Below, in pieces: positions 36,272-45,288 of a DNA stretch of 64,000 nt. Numbering within the stretch: the first letter of the stretch is position 1; the number at the start of each line of letters is the position of its first letter. Made by a program: the position numbers and the translations under genes. Where the stretch lies: NCBI RefSeq assembly GCF_014635345.1, contig NZ_BMCU01000002.1:186001-250000 (forward strand). The letters run 5' to 3'. Source of the stretch: Rhodococcoides trifolii. Lineage in GTDB: Bacteria > Actinomycetota > Actinomycetes > Mycobacteriales > Mycobacteriaceae. The notes beneath the pieces are model-generated. The model saw nothing but the letters and a program-made list of their open reading frames with translations. It was not told the DNA's origin and ran no database searches.

Positions 36272-37459
36272 GTGAGTACATCCGTTTTCCGACCCGCTGC
36301 CTTCGACGGGCTCGGCTCTCGACCGTTCGGCGTGTACCTCCACGTCCCGTTCTGCGCGACTCGCTGCGGATATTGCGACTTCAACACGTACACCGCAGGC
36401 GAGCTGGGAACATCCGCGTCGCCGCAGTCCTGGCTGGAGGCAATCACCGCCGAGCTCGACAGCGCGGCTGGGTTGATCTCGTCCTCCACCGGGTCCGCGC
36501 CCCGCGCGGAGACGGTGTTCGTCGGCGGTGGAACGCCGTCGCTGCTCGGCGGAGACGGCTTGAGTACGTTGCTCGGCGCCGTGAAGTCCGCGTTCGGATT
36601 GGCCGACGGCGCCGAAGTGACCACGGAGTCCAATCCGGAGTCCACCTCACCCCGGTTCTTCGACGAGATCCGCTCGGCGGGCTACACGCGTGTCTCGCTC
36701 GGCATGCAGTCGGCAGCGCCGCACGTCCTCGCGGTGCTCGACCGGACGCACACTCCGGGACGAGCGGTCGAGGCGGCACGCGAAGCCCGCGCGGCCGGAT
36801 TCGACCACGTTAACCTCGACCTCATCTACGGCACACCCGGTGAACGCGACAGCGACCTGGACGCCTCGTTGGCAGCGGTGCTGGACGCCGACGTGGATCA
36901 CGTCTCGGCGTACGCATTGATCGTCGAGGACGGGACGGCGCTGGCGCGCAAGGTCAAGCGCGGTGAGTTGCCACGCCCGGACGACGACGTGCTGGCGTCG
37001 CGCTACGAGCGCATCGACGCGGCACTGTCGTCAGCCGGTTTCGGCTGGTACGAGGTGTCCAACTGGTCGCGCGGAGACGGTGCCGAATGCCGCCACAACA
37101 TCGGCTACTGGAACGGCGGGGACTGGTGGGGCGCCGGTCCCGGTGCGCACGGCCATCTCGGCGGGACGAGGTGGTGGAACGTCAAGCATCCGGCTCGGTA
37201 CGCGGACCGGCTTCAGGCCGGCGAGCTGCCGATCGCGGACTCCGAAGTGCTGACGGACGACGAGATGCACATGGAACGAGTGATGCTGACGGCGCGACTG
37301 CGGTCGGGGTTGGCGGCGGGGGATCTGTCGGCGGACGAGGTGGCGCGGGCGGAGTCCCAGGTCGCCTCCGGCTTGCTGGTTCGCGACGACGACCGGTTCG
37401 TGCTAACCGATCGTGGCCGACTCTTGGCCGACGGGGTTGTGCGGGACGTGCTGGAGTAG
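36272..37459 (+). CDS. hemW: Radical SAM heme chaperone HemW
   Basis: A 395-residue HemW/CPDH-like radical SAM protein, a heme-binding chaperone related to HemN. The cluster motif CATRCGYCDF gives Cys28, Cys32 and Cys35; glycine-rich SAM motif VFVGGGTPSLL, ESNPES, and RVSLGMQS follow, with the HemW tail domain (ECRHNIGYWNGGDWWGAGPGAHGHL). The oxygen-independent coproporphyrinogen oxidase-specific N-terminus of HemN is missing. The GTG has GAGGCGA just upstream. It is divergent from the sir leader and followed by a repeat-rich gap. Confidence 0.93.
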   Translation: MSTSVFRPAAFDGLGSRPFGVYLHVPFCATRCGYCDFNTYTAGELGTSASPQSWLEAITAELDSAAGLISSSTGSAPRAETVFVGGGTPSLLGGDGLSTLLGAVKSAFGLADGAEVTTESNPESTSPRFFDEIRSAGYTRVSLGMQSAAPHVLAVLDRTHTPGRAVEAAREARAAGFDHVNLDLIYGTPGERDSDLDASLAAVLDADVDHVSAYALIVEDGTALARKVKRGELPRPDDDVLASRYERIDAALSSAGFGWYEVSNWSRGDGAECRHNIGYWNGGDWWGAGPGAHGHLGGTRWWNVKHPARYADRLQAGELPIADSEVLTDDEMHMERVMLTARLRSGLAAGDLSADEVARAESQVASGLLVRDDDRFVLTDRGRLLADGVVRDVLE

Positions 37460-37493
37460 CTACGAGTTTCGCGCCGAGCGGTTCGGGATAGGT

Positions 37494-37620
37494 CCGCTCT
37501 CGTGGTGATCGCGCGCCACTTGGTATGTCCGCGCGAACGATTGTGTGCGCGGTCGGGCAAAACCGTGCGCGGTCAGGTCGGCGCACCTCGGATCGTGCCG
37601 CGAGTAACGGCGGTTGGGAG
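37494..37620. repeat. Intergenic direct repeat, copy 1
   Basis: The unit begins CCGCTCTCGTGGT and ends GTTGGGAG. Its core 37526-37602 (77 nt) is identical to 37743-37819. Inside are an imperfect inverted repeat (CCGCGC at 37529-37534 with GCGCGG at 37547-37552) and a tandem GTGCGCGGTC. Confidence 0.85.
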
Positions 37621-37710
37621 TGGACCGCACCTCGGATCGTGCTGCGCACCTCCGATCGGGAGTGCGCGTCGCAATTGGGAGCGCGCGGACGCGGGCGGCC
37701 TGGGACCAGC

Positions 37711-37835
37711 CCGCTCTCGTGGTAACCGCGCGCCGTCTGGCTTGTCCGCGCGAACGATTGTGTGCGCGGTCGGGCAAAACCGTGCGCGGTCAGGTCGGCG
37801 CACCTCGGATCGTGCCGCGCGCCGGCCGTTGGGAG
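37711..37835. repeat. Intergenic direct repeat, copy 2
   Basis: Second copy, 217 nt after copy 1, with a perfect 77-nt core at 37743-37819 and a 2-nt length difference near the right end. A partial related piece (GCACCTCGGATCGTGCTGCG) lies between the copies near 37627-37646. Confidence 0.85.
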
Positions 37836-37872
37836 TGCTCCAAAAAACCCCGCACCTGCAGTCGAAAGTGAC

Positions 37873-38178
37873 TCAGGCCCCGATCGCGTCGTAATCGAAC
37901 ACCCGCGCATGCAGCACGACACGGTTGCGAAGCGCCGCCCGCACTGCTCGATGCAACCCGTCTTCTAGATAGACCACCCCGTGGTAGTGCACCGCGTGGG
38001 GGAAGAGGTCGCCGTAGAACGTGCTGTCCTCTGCCAACAGACGGTCGAGTTCGAGCACTTTGGTGATCGTCACGATTTCGTCGAGCCGCAGCTGCCGCGG
38101 CGGGATCTTCGACCAGTCGCGCAGCGACAGACCGTGCTCGGGATACGGCTTCCCGTCTCGCACTCCTCGGAAGATCAT
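37873..38178 (-). CDS. Conserved actinobacterial protein with ParB-like motif
   Basis: A 101-residue protein conserved next to hrcA in mycobacteria (Rv2375 position, recalled). Visible blocks are [34 protein letters not shown] and [26 protein letters not shown]. The [11 protein letters not shown] segment resembles the DGxHRxxAA phosphate-binding motif of ParB/sulfiredoxin-fold proteins, but the protein is too short for a ParB. Related proteins are sometimes labelled as antitoxins; nothing here supports that. Function unknown. Confidence 0.75.
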   Translation of the reverse strand: MIFRGVRDGKPYPEHGLSLRDWSKIPPRQLRLDEIVTITKVLELDRLLAEDSTFYGDLFPHAVHYHGVVYLEDGLHRAVRAALRNRVVLHARVFDYDAIGA

Positions 38179-38195
38179 GGCCTCCAGTCAACCAC

Positions 38196-38201
38196 TAGAC
38201 T
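38196..38201 (+). promoter_or_regulatory. Putative -10 element of hrcA
   Basis: TAGACT, which would start transcription near 38208, about 26 nt before the hrcA GTG and upstream of its GGAGG. No CIRCE inverted repeat was seen nearby. Confidence 0.35.
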
Positions 38202-38233
38202 CGACCTACACAACTGCGCAGATGGAGGTGACC

Positions 38234-39277
38234 GTGTCCACTACCGAAGATCGTCGTTTCGAGGTACTTCGCGCGCTGGTCGCCGACTACGTCGCCACGC
38301 AGGAACCGATCGGTTCGAAGGCCATCGTCGAGCGCCACAACCTCGGTGTCTCCAGCGCCACCGTGCGTAACGACATGGCCGTTCTCGAGGCCGAGGGTTA
38401 CATCACGCAGCCCCACACCAGCTCGGGCCGTATCCCGACGGACAAGGGTTACCGGTTGTTCGTCGACCGCATTGCCGACGTCAAACCGTTGTCGGCGGCC
38501 GAGCGTCGCGCGATCATGAGCTTCCTCGAGACGGGGGTCGACCTGGACGACGTGCTCCGGCGCGGCGTGCGACTGCTCGCTCAACTGACCCGGCAGGTTG
38601 CCGTCGTCCAGTACCCCACGCTGTCGGCGTCGTCCGTGCGCCACATCGAGGTCGTCGCGCTGACCCCCGCGCGGTTGTTGCTGGTGCTGATCACCGACTC
38701 GGGCCGCGTCGATCAGCGCATCGTCGAACTCGGTGATGTCATCGACGACGACAGCCTGTCGAGGCTGCGCACACTGCTCGGTGGCGCCCTGGAAGGCAAA
38801 CGGCTGGCGGCGGCGTCGGTGGCTGTCGCGGAATTGGCGGACGACGCACCCGACGACCTTCGCGACGTGGTGGTCCGGACGTCGACCACCCTGATCGAGA
38901 CGTTGGTGGAACACCCCGAGGAGCGTCTCGTGCTGGGCGGAACGTCGAACCTCACGGCGAACGCGGCGGACTTCGCGGCCCTCGCCGGCTTCCCCGGGTC
39001 ACTGCGGTCGGTCCTCGAGGCGCTCGAGGAGCAGGTGGTGGTGCTCAAGCTCATCGCCGCGACGCAGGAGACCGGCCGGGTGACGGTGCGGATCGGCGAG
39101 GAGACGATGGCTCCCGAGATGCGTGGAGCCTCCGTCGTGTCCACGGCCTACGGCAGCGGCGGCAACATCCTGGGCGGTTTGGGGGTCCTGGGTCCGACGC
39201 GAATGGACTATCCAGGAACAATTGCGTCGGTCGCGGCTGTTGCGCGATACATAGGCGAAGTTCTGGCCGAGCGCTGA
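38234..39277 (+). CDS. hrcA: Heat-inducible transcription repressor HrcA
   Basis: A 347-residue repressor that binds CIRCE operators of groE-type heat-shock genes. The winged-helix N-terminus is clear ([62 protein letters not shown]), followed by the GAF-like domain and the C-terminal [18 protein letters not shown] at 38234 is preferred since GGAGG is 5 nt upstream; the ATG at 38222 would put that site inside the gene. It precedes dnaJ by 45 nt, as in other mycolata. Confidence 0.95.
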   Translation: MSTTEDRRFEVLRALVADYVATQEPIGSKAIVERHNLGVSSATVRNDMAVLEAEGYITQPHTSSGRIPTDKGYRLFVDRIADVKPLSAAERRAIMSFLETGVDLDDVLRRGVRLLAQLTRQVAVVQYPTLSASSVRHIEVVALTPARLLLVLITDSGRVDQRIVELGDVIDDDSLSRLRTLLGGALEGKRLAAASVAVAELADDAPDDLRDVVVRTSTTLIETLVEHPEERLVLGGTSNLTANAADFAALAGFPGSLRSVLEALEEQVVVLKLIAATQETGRVTVRIGEETMAPEMRGASVVSTAYGSGGNILGGLGVLGPTRMDYPGTIASVAAVARYIGEVLAER

Positions 39278-39322
39278 ACGCGCACGAATCACGACATACG
39301 AAACCGAGAACGAGAGAGATAC

Positions 39323-40474
39323 GTGGCACGGGACTATTACGGAACCCTGAACGTCGGGAACAAGGCGACGGATCAGGAGATCAAGCGCGCCTACCGCAAA
39401 CTGGCGCGTGAATTCCATCCGGACGTCAACCCGGACGAATCGGCCCAGGCCCGCTTCAAGGAGATCTCGACGGCGTACGAGGTGCTGTCCGATCCGGAGA
39501 AGCGGCGCATCGTCGACCTCGGCGGCGATCCGCTCGAGAGCGGTGGCGGCGGCGGAGGAGGCTTCGGTGGCGCCGGGTTCGGTGGGGGACTGGGCGACGT
39601 CTTCGAGGCGTTCTTCGGTGGTGGCGGAGGCGGCAGCACCCGCGGCCCACGCGGACGCGTGCAGCCCGGATCCGATTCACTTCTGCGTACGACGTTGACG
39701 CTGGACGAGTGCGCGACCGGGGTGACGAAGCACATCGCGGTCGAGACCGCCATCCTGTGCGACGTGTGTGCCGGAGCCGGTACCAACGGCGACTCCAAGC
39801 CCGCGCGGTGCGAGACGTGCGGCGGCGCCGGAGAAGTGCAGTCCGTCCAGCGTTCGTTCCTCGGTCAGGTCATGACCGCGCGCCCGTGCCCCACCTGTCG
39901 TGGTGCCGGTGAGGTCATCCCGGACCCGTGCCACAAATGCGGCGGTGACGGCCGCGTTCGCGCTCGCCGCGACCTCGCGGTGAAGGTTCCGGCCGGAGTC
40001 GGCAGCGGGATGCGCATTCGTCTTGCCGCGCAGGGTGAGGTGGGCCCTGGCGGCGGCCCCGCCGGCGACGTGTACGCAGAGGTGGTCGAGAAGACGCACG
40101 AAACGTTCGTCCGGGACGGCGACGACCTGCACTGCACCATCCGAGTCCCGATGGTCGACGCTGCCCTCGGCACGTCGGTGACCGTCGACGCCATTCTCGA
40201 CGGCCCCACGAAGATCAACATCGACGCGGGGACGCAACCGGGTGCGGTGTCCGTTCTGCGCGGCCACGGCATGCCGAAGCTGCGCAGCGGTGTTCGCGGG
40301 GATCTGCACGCGCACCTCGAAGTGGTGGTGCCGTCGCGGCTCGATCACGAAGAAATGCGTCTGCTGAAAGACCTGCGCGCACGACGTGACCGGGACAAGG
40401 CCGAAGTGGTCACCACGTCGTCCCAGAACACCGGTGGCCTGTTCTCACGGTTGCGAGAGGCGTTCAGCCGCTAG
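39323..40474 (+). CDS. dnaJ: Chaperone DnaJ (second, hrcA-linked paralogue)
   Basis: A 383-residue type I DnaJ co-chaperone of DnaK. J domain with His32-Pro-Asp in FHPDVNPDE, a Gly/Phe-rich region (about 72-110), four CxxCxGxG zinc motifs ([32 protein letters not shown]) and the C-terminal substrate-binding domain. Location after hrcA matches the DnaJ2 type rather than the dnaK-operon DnaJ. The GTG follows GAGAGAGA closely. Confidence 0.96.
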   Translation: MARDYYGTLNVGNKATDQEIKRAYRKLAREFHPDVNPDESAQARFKEISTAYEVLSDPEKRRIVDLGGDPLESGGGGGGGFGGAGFGGGLGDVFEAFFGGGGGGSTRGPRGRVQPGSDSLLRTTLTLDECATGVTKHIAVETAILCDVCAGAGTNGDSKPARCETCGGAGEVQSVQRSFLGQVMTARPCPTCRGAGEVIPDPCHKCGGDGRVRARRDLAVKVPAGVGSGMRIRLAAQGEVGPGGGPAGDVYAEVVEKTHETFVRDGDDLHCTIRVPMVDAALGTSVTVDAILDGPTKINIDAGTQPGAVSVLRGHGMPKLRSGVRGDLHAHLEVVVPSRLDHEEMRLLKDLRARRDRDKAEVVTTSSQNTGGLFSRLREAFSR

Positions 40475-40493
40475 AGAAAGCGGAACCCGACTC

Positions 40494-41255
40494 ATGGCGG
40501 CTACCGTCTACTACCTCGACCCACTGCCCGACGTCGGGAGCACGGCCGTTCTCGACGGTCCCGAAGGTCGGCACGCCGCGACGGTGCGGCGGACCGGCGT
40601 CGGGGAACGGGTCGTCCTGTCCGACGGACACGGTGGCATGGCCGACGCAGTGGTGACGTCCGCGGGTCGTGATCGCCTCGAACTCTCGGTCGAGACTCGG
40701 ACCACGGCGAACCGTCCTCGCCCCGAAGTCACCCTGGTGCAGGCACTTCCGAAGTCGGAGCGATCCGAGTTGGCCGTCGAGACGGCCACCGAGGCGGGTG
40801 TCGACACCATCGTGCCCTGGCAATCGCTGCGCTGCGTCGCCCGGTGGGAGGGTCCGAAAGCCGCGAAGGGCGTCACCAAGTGGCGCGCTGCCGCCCTCGC
40901 GGCCGCCAAGCAATCGCGTCGCGCCTACGTTCCGGACGTCCGCGATTTGCACGACACCCGCGCGGTGCTTGCTCTGGTTCGGGACACGGTGGCGCGCGGG
41001 GGGATTGCTGCGGCCCTGCACGAATCCGCGCGAAAGCCGTTGGTCGCGATGGGTTTTCGCGAAACCACCGAAGTACTTCTGATCGTCGGGCCCGAAGGCG
41101 GTCTCGACGACAGGGAAATCGACGCGCTCGTCGACGCCGGGGCCGAACCCGTTCTGCTGGGTCCGACCGTGCTGCGTACGTCCACCGCGGCCGCCGTTGC
41201 GCTCGGCGCGCTCGGTGTGTTGACCGATCGGTGGGACGCCGCACCTCCGCGCTGA
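40494..41255 (+). CDS. rsmE: 16S rRNA m3U1498 methyltransferase
   Basis: A 253-residue SPOUT-class methyltransferase. The N-terminal PUA-like domain (HAATVRRTGVGERVVLSDG) is followed by the knotted SAM-binding core with PKSERSELAVETATEAGV, LLIVGPEGGLDDREI and LGPTVLRTSTAAAVAL, all diagnostic of RsmE. The ATG lies 19 nt after dnaJ; phoH follows after 108 nt. Confidence 0.95.
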   Translation: MAATVYYLDPLPDVGSTAVLDGPEGRHAATVRRTGVGERVVLSDGHGGMADAVVTSAGRDRLELSVETRTTANRPRPEVTLVQALPKSERSELAVETATEAGVDTIVPWQSLRCVARWEGPKAAKGVTKWRAAALAAAKQSRRAYVPDVRDLHDTRAVLALVRDTVARGGIAAALHESARKPLVAMGFRETTEVLLIVGPEGGLDDREIDALVDAGAEPVLLGPTVLRTSTAAAVALGALGVLTDRWDAAPPR

Positions 41256-41363
41256 GCACCGTGTTGCTGGTTGGCGCCGAACAACAAAGGGAATGCAGGT
41301 TTCGCAGACGGCGTTAAACTTGGATCAGACCATTTACCCCAGAGAGCAGGCCATAGCCACCAC

Positions 41364-42425
41364 GTGAGTGAACACAACGATCTCTCCCGTTCCAGCAAGC
41401 GGAACGTGATCCCGGCTCGCACGGGGACGTCGAGCATCGAGTTGGCACCGGAGACGATGTTTCCGTTGCTGGGTTCCGCGGACGAGAACCTGCGGGCCCT
41501 CGAGCAGGAACTGCGCGCGGATGTGCACGTACGCGGCAACGTGGTCACCTTGTCCGGCTCCCCGGCCGACGTGGCCCTGGCCGAGCGGGTCATCGGAGAA
41601 CTGAGCGGCATCGTGGCCGGCGGCCGGACGATCGGTCCCGACGCCGTGCGCCGCACCATCGCCATGCTCACTCAGGGGGTGTCCGAATCGCCGGCCGAGG
41701 TGTTGAGCTTGGACATCCTCTCCCGCCGCGGCAAGGTCATCAGGCCCAAGACCCTGAACCAGAAGCGCTACGTCGACTCGATCGACGAGAACACCATCGT
41801 GTTCGGGGTGGGTCCGGCCGGTACCGGCAAGACGTACCTCGCGATGGCCAAGGCCGTGCAGGCTCTGCAGGCCAAGCAGGTCAGTCGCATCATCCTCACG
41901 CGTCCGGCGGTCGAGGCCGGCGAGCGTCTGGGCTTCCTGCCGGGCACCCTGCACGACAAGATCGACCCGTACCTGCGCCCACTGCACGACGCCCTGCACG
42001 ACATGATGGACGTCGAAGCGATTCCGAAGCTCATGGCGGCCGGGGTCATCGAGGTCGCTCCGCTGGCGTACATGCGAGGCCGGACGCTGAACGATGCCTT
42101 CATCATTCTCGACGAGGCCCAGAACACCACGGCCGAGCAGATGAAGATGTTCCTGACCCGACTGGGCTTCGGATCGAAGATCGTGGTCACGGGCGACGTC
42201 ACGCAGGTCGACCTGCCCGGCGGGTCGCGATCGGGTCTGCGCGCGGCCACGGAGGTTCTCGTCGACATCGACGACATCCACTTCGCGTTCCTCGACAGCT
42301 CCGACGTGGTGCGGCACCGGTTGGTGTCCGACATCGTGGACGCGTACGACCGCTTCGAAGCGGGGGATGCGAAAATGGGCAACCGCGCGCAGCGCCGGAG
42401 CGGACCTCGGTCGGCGCAGCGCTGA
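41364..42425 (+). CDS. phoH: PhoH-family ATPase
   Basis: A 353-residue PhoH1-type protein, a P-loop ATPase associated with RNA metabolism and ribosome biology. An N-terminal KH-like domain ([23 protein letters not shown]) precedes [33 protein letters not shown] (Walker A GPAGTGKT) and [21 protein letters not shown] (Walker B). The GTG at 41364 is chosen from the family N-terminus. ybeY, corC and era follow, the widespread actinobacterial order. A 100-nt leader with a possible -10 TAAACT (41315-41320) precedes it. Confidence 0.95.
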   Translation: MSEHNDLSRSSKRNVIPARTGTSSIELAPETMFPLLGSADENLRALEQELRADVHVRGNVVTLSGSPADVALAERVIGELSGIVAGGRTIGPDAVRRTIAMLTQGVSESPAEVLSLDILSRRGKVIRPKTLNQKRYVDSIDENTIVFGVGPAGTGKTYLAMAKAVQALQAKQVSRIILTRPAVEAGERLGFLPGTLHDKIDPYLRPLHDALHDMMDVEAIPKLMAAGVIEVAPLAYMRGRTLNDAFIILDEAQNTTAEQMKMFLTRLGFGSKIVVTGDVTQVDLPGGSRSGLRAATEVLVDIDDIHFAFLDSSDVVRHRLVSDIVDAYDRFEAGDAKMGNRAQRRSGPRSAQR

Positions 42426-42454
42426 CCACGAACCACATCGAAGGAGCTCTACCG

Positions 42455-42490
42455 GTGTTCACCACCACTCCCACGGCGAGCGCACGATGA
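42455..42490 (+). CDS. Possible 11-residue mini-ORF coupled to ybeY
   Basis: GTG behind a perfect AAGGAG (42441-42446), encoding [11 protein letters not shown], whose stop overlaps the ybeY ATG as ATGA. ybeY itself has no Shine-Dalgarno, so ribosomes terminating here could reinitiate on ybeY. Short length makes coding status uncertain. Confidence 0.3.
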   Translation: MFTTTPTASAR

Positions 42491-43047
42491 GCATCGAGGT
42501 CTCCAACGAGTCGGGGATGGACATCTCCGAGACCGACCTGGTCAGCGTCGCCCGTTTCGCCATCGCGCGCATGGACGTGCATCCAGCGGCCGAGCTGTCG
42601 ATGGTGCTCGTCGACTCGGCGGCCATGGCGGATCTTCACATGCGCTGGATGGACCTGCCGGGCCCGACCGACGTGATGTCCTTCCCGATGGACGAACTCG
42701 AGCCAGGGGGACGTCCCGACTCGCCCGACCCGGGTCCGTCGATGCTCGGGGATATCGTGCTGTGCCCGAGCTTCGCCGCCGAGCAGGCGGAGAAGGCCGG
42801 TCATCCGTTGGCCCACGAACTCGCACTCCTCACCGTGCACGGCGTGTTGCACCTACTCGGGTACGACCACGCCGAACCCGACGAGGAGAAGGAGATGTTC
42901 GGGCTCCAGAACAGCCTGCTCGACGAGTGGTACGAGGACCTGCGCCGGGCCGAGAACGAGGCTCGTTCCGCTCAGCGCGACTCGACCCTGCTCGGACGTA
43001 CAGGTTTCACGTCGCCCGGGTTCGATCGCCCCAGTTCGACTCAGTGA
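42487..43047 (+). CDS. ybeY: Endoribonuclease YbeY
   Basis: A 186-residue single-strand-specific metallo-endoribonuclease acting in 16S rRNA 3-prime maturation and ribosome quality control. The zinc motif [11 protein letters not shown] (about residues 117-127) is intact and the family blocks [19 protein letters not shown] and GDIVLCP are present. The ATG is fixed by family similarity ([10 protein letters not shown]). It overlaps the corC GTG by 4 nt. The C-terminal 30 residues after the catalytic domain are variable. Confidence 0.95.
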   Translation: MSIEVSNESGMDISETDLVSVARFAIARMDVHPAAELSMVLVDSAAMADLHMRWMDLPGPTDVMSFPMDELEPGGRPDSPDPGPSMLGDIVLCPSFAAEQAEKAGHPLAHELALLTVHGVLHLLGYDHAEPDEEKEMFGLQNSLLDEWYEDLRRAENEARSAQRDSTLLGRTGFTSPGFDRPSSTQ

Positions 43048-44348
43048 GCAGCGCGCCTGCACTGATGGTGCTCGCGGTAGCCGCGGTGCCCATCGGTGGG
43101 ACGTTCGCTGCCATCGACGCAGCTCTCAACACCGTCTCCGCCGCTCGCGTCGAGGAGATGGTCAAGGACGGGCGACCCGGGGCCGTCGAACTCCTGAGGA
43201 TTCTGTCCGACCGCCCGCGGTACGTGAACTTGATGGTGCTGCTGCGCATCCTGTGCGAGATCGGTGCCACGGTGCTGCTCGCGGGTGCGCTGGTCGCGTG
43301 GATCGACACCGCTCTCGCCCTGTCGATCACGGCCCTGGTGATGGTGATCGTCGACTACGTCGTGATCGGCGTCGGACCGCGAACGCTGGGACGCCAGCAC
43401 GCGTATTCCATCGCGCTCGCATCCGCATATCCGTTGCGCGCCATCGGTATTCTGCTCGTGCCCGTCAGCCGACTGCTGATCCTCGTGGGCAACGCGATCA
43501 CGCCCGGCAAGGGATTTCGCAACGGCCCCTTCGCTTCCGAGATCGAACTGCGCGAGCTGGTGGACATGGCGCAGGAGCGCGGCGTGGTGGCCGACGACGA
43601 ACGCCGCATGATCCAGTCCGTTTTCGAGCTCGGGGACACCTCGGCACGAGAAGTGATGGTGCCGCGCACCGAGATGGTGTGGATCGAGCGCGACAAGTCC
43701 GCCGGGCAGGCCACGTCTCTCGCTGTGCTGAGCGGACATTCGCGTATCCCGGTCATCGGGGAGAACGTGGACGACATCCTCGGCGTCGTGTATCTCAAGG
43801 ATCTGGTGCAGCGCACGTACACCTCCGCCGACGGCGGTCACAGCGTGCGAGTCGACGAGGTGATGCGGCCGGCCGTGTTCGTTCCCGACTCCAAACCGCT
43901 CGACAGCCTGCTCGCCGAGATGCAGCGCGACCGCAAACACATGGCCGTGCTGGTCGACGAATACGGCGGTGTCGCGGGTCTGGTCACCATCGAGGACGTG
44001 CTCGAGGAAATCGTCGGAGAGATCGCCGACGAGTACGACACCGACGAGGTAGCGCCGATCGAAGAGCTGGGCGACGACCGCTTTCGGGTGTCGTCGCGAC
44101 TTCCTCTCGAGGACCTCGGCGAGCTGTACGACGTCGAGATCGACAACGAAGAAGTCGACACGGTGGGCGGACTACTGTCCTACGAGATCGGGCGCGTTCC
44201 GTTGCCCGGAGCGCGGGTGGAGACGCACGGGTTGATCCTCGTCGGCGAGGGTGGGGCCGACGCGCGCGGTCGTGTACGTGTGTCGACGGTTCTCGTCGAA
44301 CGTGTGCCGGTGCCCGAGGACGATAGCGAAGAGGGCGACAATGACTGA
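43044..44348 (+). CDS. HlyC/CorC family membrane CBS-domain protein
   Basis: A 434-residue CNNM/CorC-type protein implicated in magnesium or cobalt efflux. The N-terminal DUF21 region has four hydrophobic segments, then a CBS pair ([22 protein letters not shown] to [29 protein letters not shown]) and a C-terminal transporter-associated HlyC domain. Unlike many CorC proteins the membrane part is retained. GTG overlaps the ybeY stop (GTGA); its end overlaps era by 8 nt. Confidence 0.92.
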   Translation: MSSAPALMVLAVAAVPIGGTFAAIDAALNTVSAARVEEMVKDGRPGAVELLRILSDRPRYVNLMVLLRILCEIGATVLLAGALVAWIDTALALSITALVMVIVDYVVIGVGPRTLGRQHAYSIALASAYPLRAIGILLVPVSRLLILVGNAITPGKGFRNGPFASEIELRELVDMAQERGVVADDERRMIQSVFELGDTSAREVMVPRTEMVWIERDKSAGQATSLAVLSGHSRIPVIGENVDDILGVVYLKDLVQRTYTSADGGHSVRVDEVMRPAVFVPDSKPLDSLLAEMQRDRKHMAVLVDEYGGVAGLVTIEDVLEEIVGEIADEYDTDEVAPIEELGDDRFRVSSRLPLEDLGELYDVEIDNEEVDTVGGLLSYEIGRVPLPGARVETHGLILVGEGGADARGRVRVSTVLVERVPVPEDDSEEGDND

Positions 44349-45261
44349 TCTCGAATCCGATCGTGCTGAATTCCGTTCGGGCTTCGTTTGTTTCGTGGGC
44401 AGGCCGAACACCGGTAAGTCGACGCTGACGAACGCGTTGGTGGGGTCGAAGATCGCCATCACGTCCTCGCGTCCGCAGACCACCCGCCACACCATTCGCG
44501 GCATCGTCCATCGCGACCATGCGCAGCTGATTCTGGTGGACACTCCCGGACTGCACCGTCCGCGAACGTTACTGGGGCAGAGGCTGAACGATCTGGTGCG
44601 CGACACCTACTCCGAGGTGGACGCAATCGGCCTGTGCATCCCTGCCGACGAGAAGATCGGTCCCGGTGACCGCTGGATCCTCGAACAGGTGAAGCACAAC
44701 GCGCGCGGTACCACCATCGTGGGTCTCGTCACCAAGATCGACAAGGTGTCGAAACAGCGTGTGATGGAGCAACTTCTGGCGCTGTCGAAGCTGCTCGGAC
44801 CGGAGACCGAAGTGGTTCCGGTGTCGGCGGCGTCCGGCGAGCAGGTCGAAGTGGTGGTCGACGTCTTCGCCAAGGCTCTTCCCCTCGGGCCGGCGTTCTA
44901 TCCGGACGGTGACCTCACCGACGAGCCCGAAGAGACGTTGATGGCCGAGCTCATTCGTGAGGCGGCACTCGAAGGCGTGCACGACGAACTGCCGCACTCC
45001 CTTGCCGTGGTGATCGAGGAGATCGAGCCGCGGGAAGGTCACGAGAACATGCTCGACGTTCGCGCCACCCTGTACGTGGAACGGCAGAGTCAGAAGGCAA
45101 TCGTGATCGGCAAAGCGGGGTCGCGTCTGCGTGATGTCGGTACCGCCGCGCGCATTCAGATCGAGAAACTGCTCGGCACCCGCATCTATCTCGACATCCA
45201 CGTCAAAGTGGCGAAGGACTGGCAGCGCGATCCGAAACAGCTGGGGCGCTTGGGCTTCTAG
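44341..45261 (+). CDS. era: GTPase Era
   Basis: A 306-residue ribosome assembly GTPase that binds the 16S rRNA 3-prime end. G1 [10 protein letters not shown]2 region [15 protein letters not shown]3 DTPG, G4 TKID and a C-terminal KH domain ([26 protein letters not shown]). In G1 the usual GRPNVGKS Val is Thr. The ATG lies 8 nt inside corC. The stop codon sits in the loop-side of a strong hairpin. Confidence 0.96.
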   Translation: MTDLESDRAEFRSGFVCFVGRPNTGKSTLTNALVGSKIAITSSRPQTTRHTIRGIVHRDHAQLILVDTPGLHRPRTLLGQRLNDLVRDTYSEVDAIGLCIPADEKIGPGDRWILEQVKHNARGTTIVGLVTKIDKVSKQRVMEQLLALSKLLGPETEVVPVSAASGEQVEVVVDVFAKALPLGPAFYPDGDLTDEPEETLMAELIREAALEGVHDELPHSLAVVIEEIEPREGHENMLDVRATLYVERQSQKAIVIGKAGSRLRDVGTAARIQIEKLLGTRIYLDIHVKVAKDWQRDPKQLGRLGF

Positions 45262-45272
45262 CGCCCCAGCTG
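45238..45272. terminator. Hairpin over the era stop codon
   Basis: A perfect 13-bp inverted repeat, CAGCTGGGGCGCT (45238-45250) with its complement at 45260-45272 and a 9-nt loop. The era TAG is at the loop/right-arm junction. No T tract follows; it lies before the convergent FdhF-type gene, so it may act in both directions. Confidence 0.6.
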
Positions 45273-45288
45273 GTCCGGATTATGCGGG

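Larger units (their letters stand above)
37460..37872. other. Repeat-containing intergenic region
   Basis: A 413-nt stretch with no convincing gene between hemW and the convergent ParB-like gene. It holds two copies of a roughly 125-nt unit, a shorter related piece between them and several GC-rich inverted arms. Open frames crossing it on the minus strand read the repeat as Arg/Pro-rich, low-information protein and are not believed. Confidence 0.75.

Noticed and set aside
37182..37922. Long minus-strand open frame crossing the hemW end and the intergenic repeats
   Set aside because: It is antisense to hemW, Arg/Pro-rich, and its repetitive parts follow the DNA repeat; no ribosome site or family similarity.
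38190..38240. CIRCE operator for HrcA autoregulation
   Set aside because: No TTAGCACTC/GAGTGCTAA arms were found near hrcA or elsewhere in the window.
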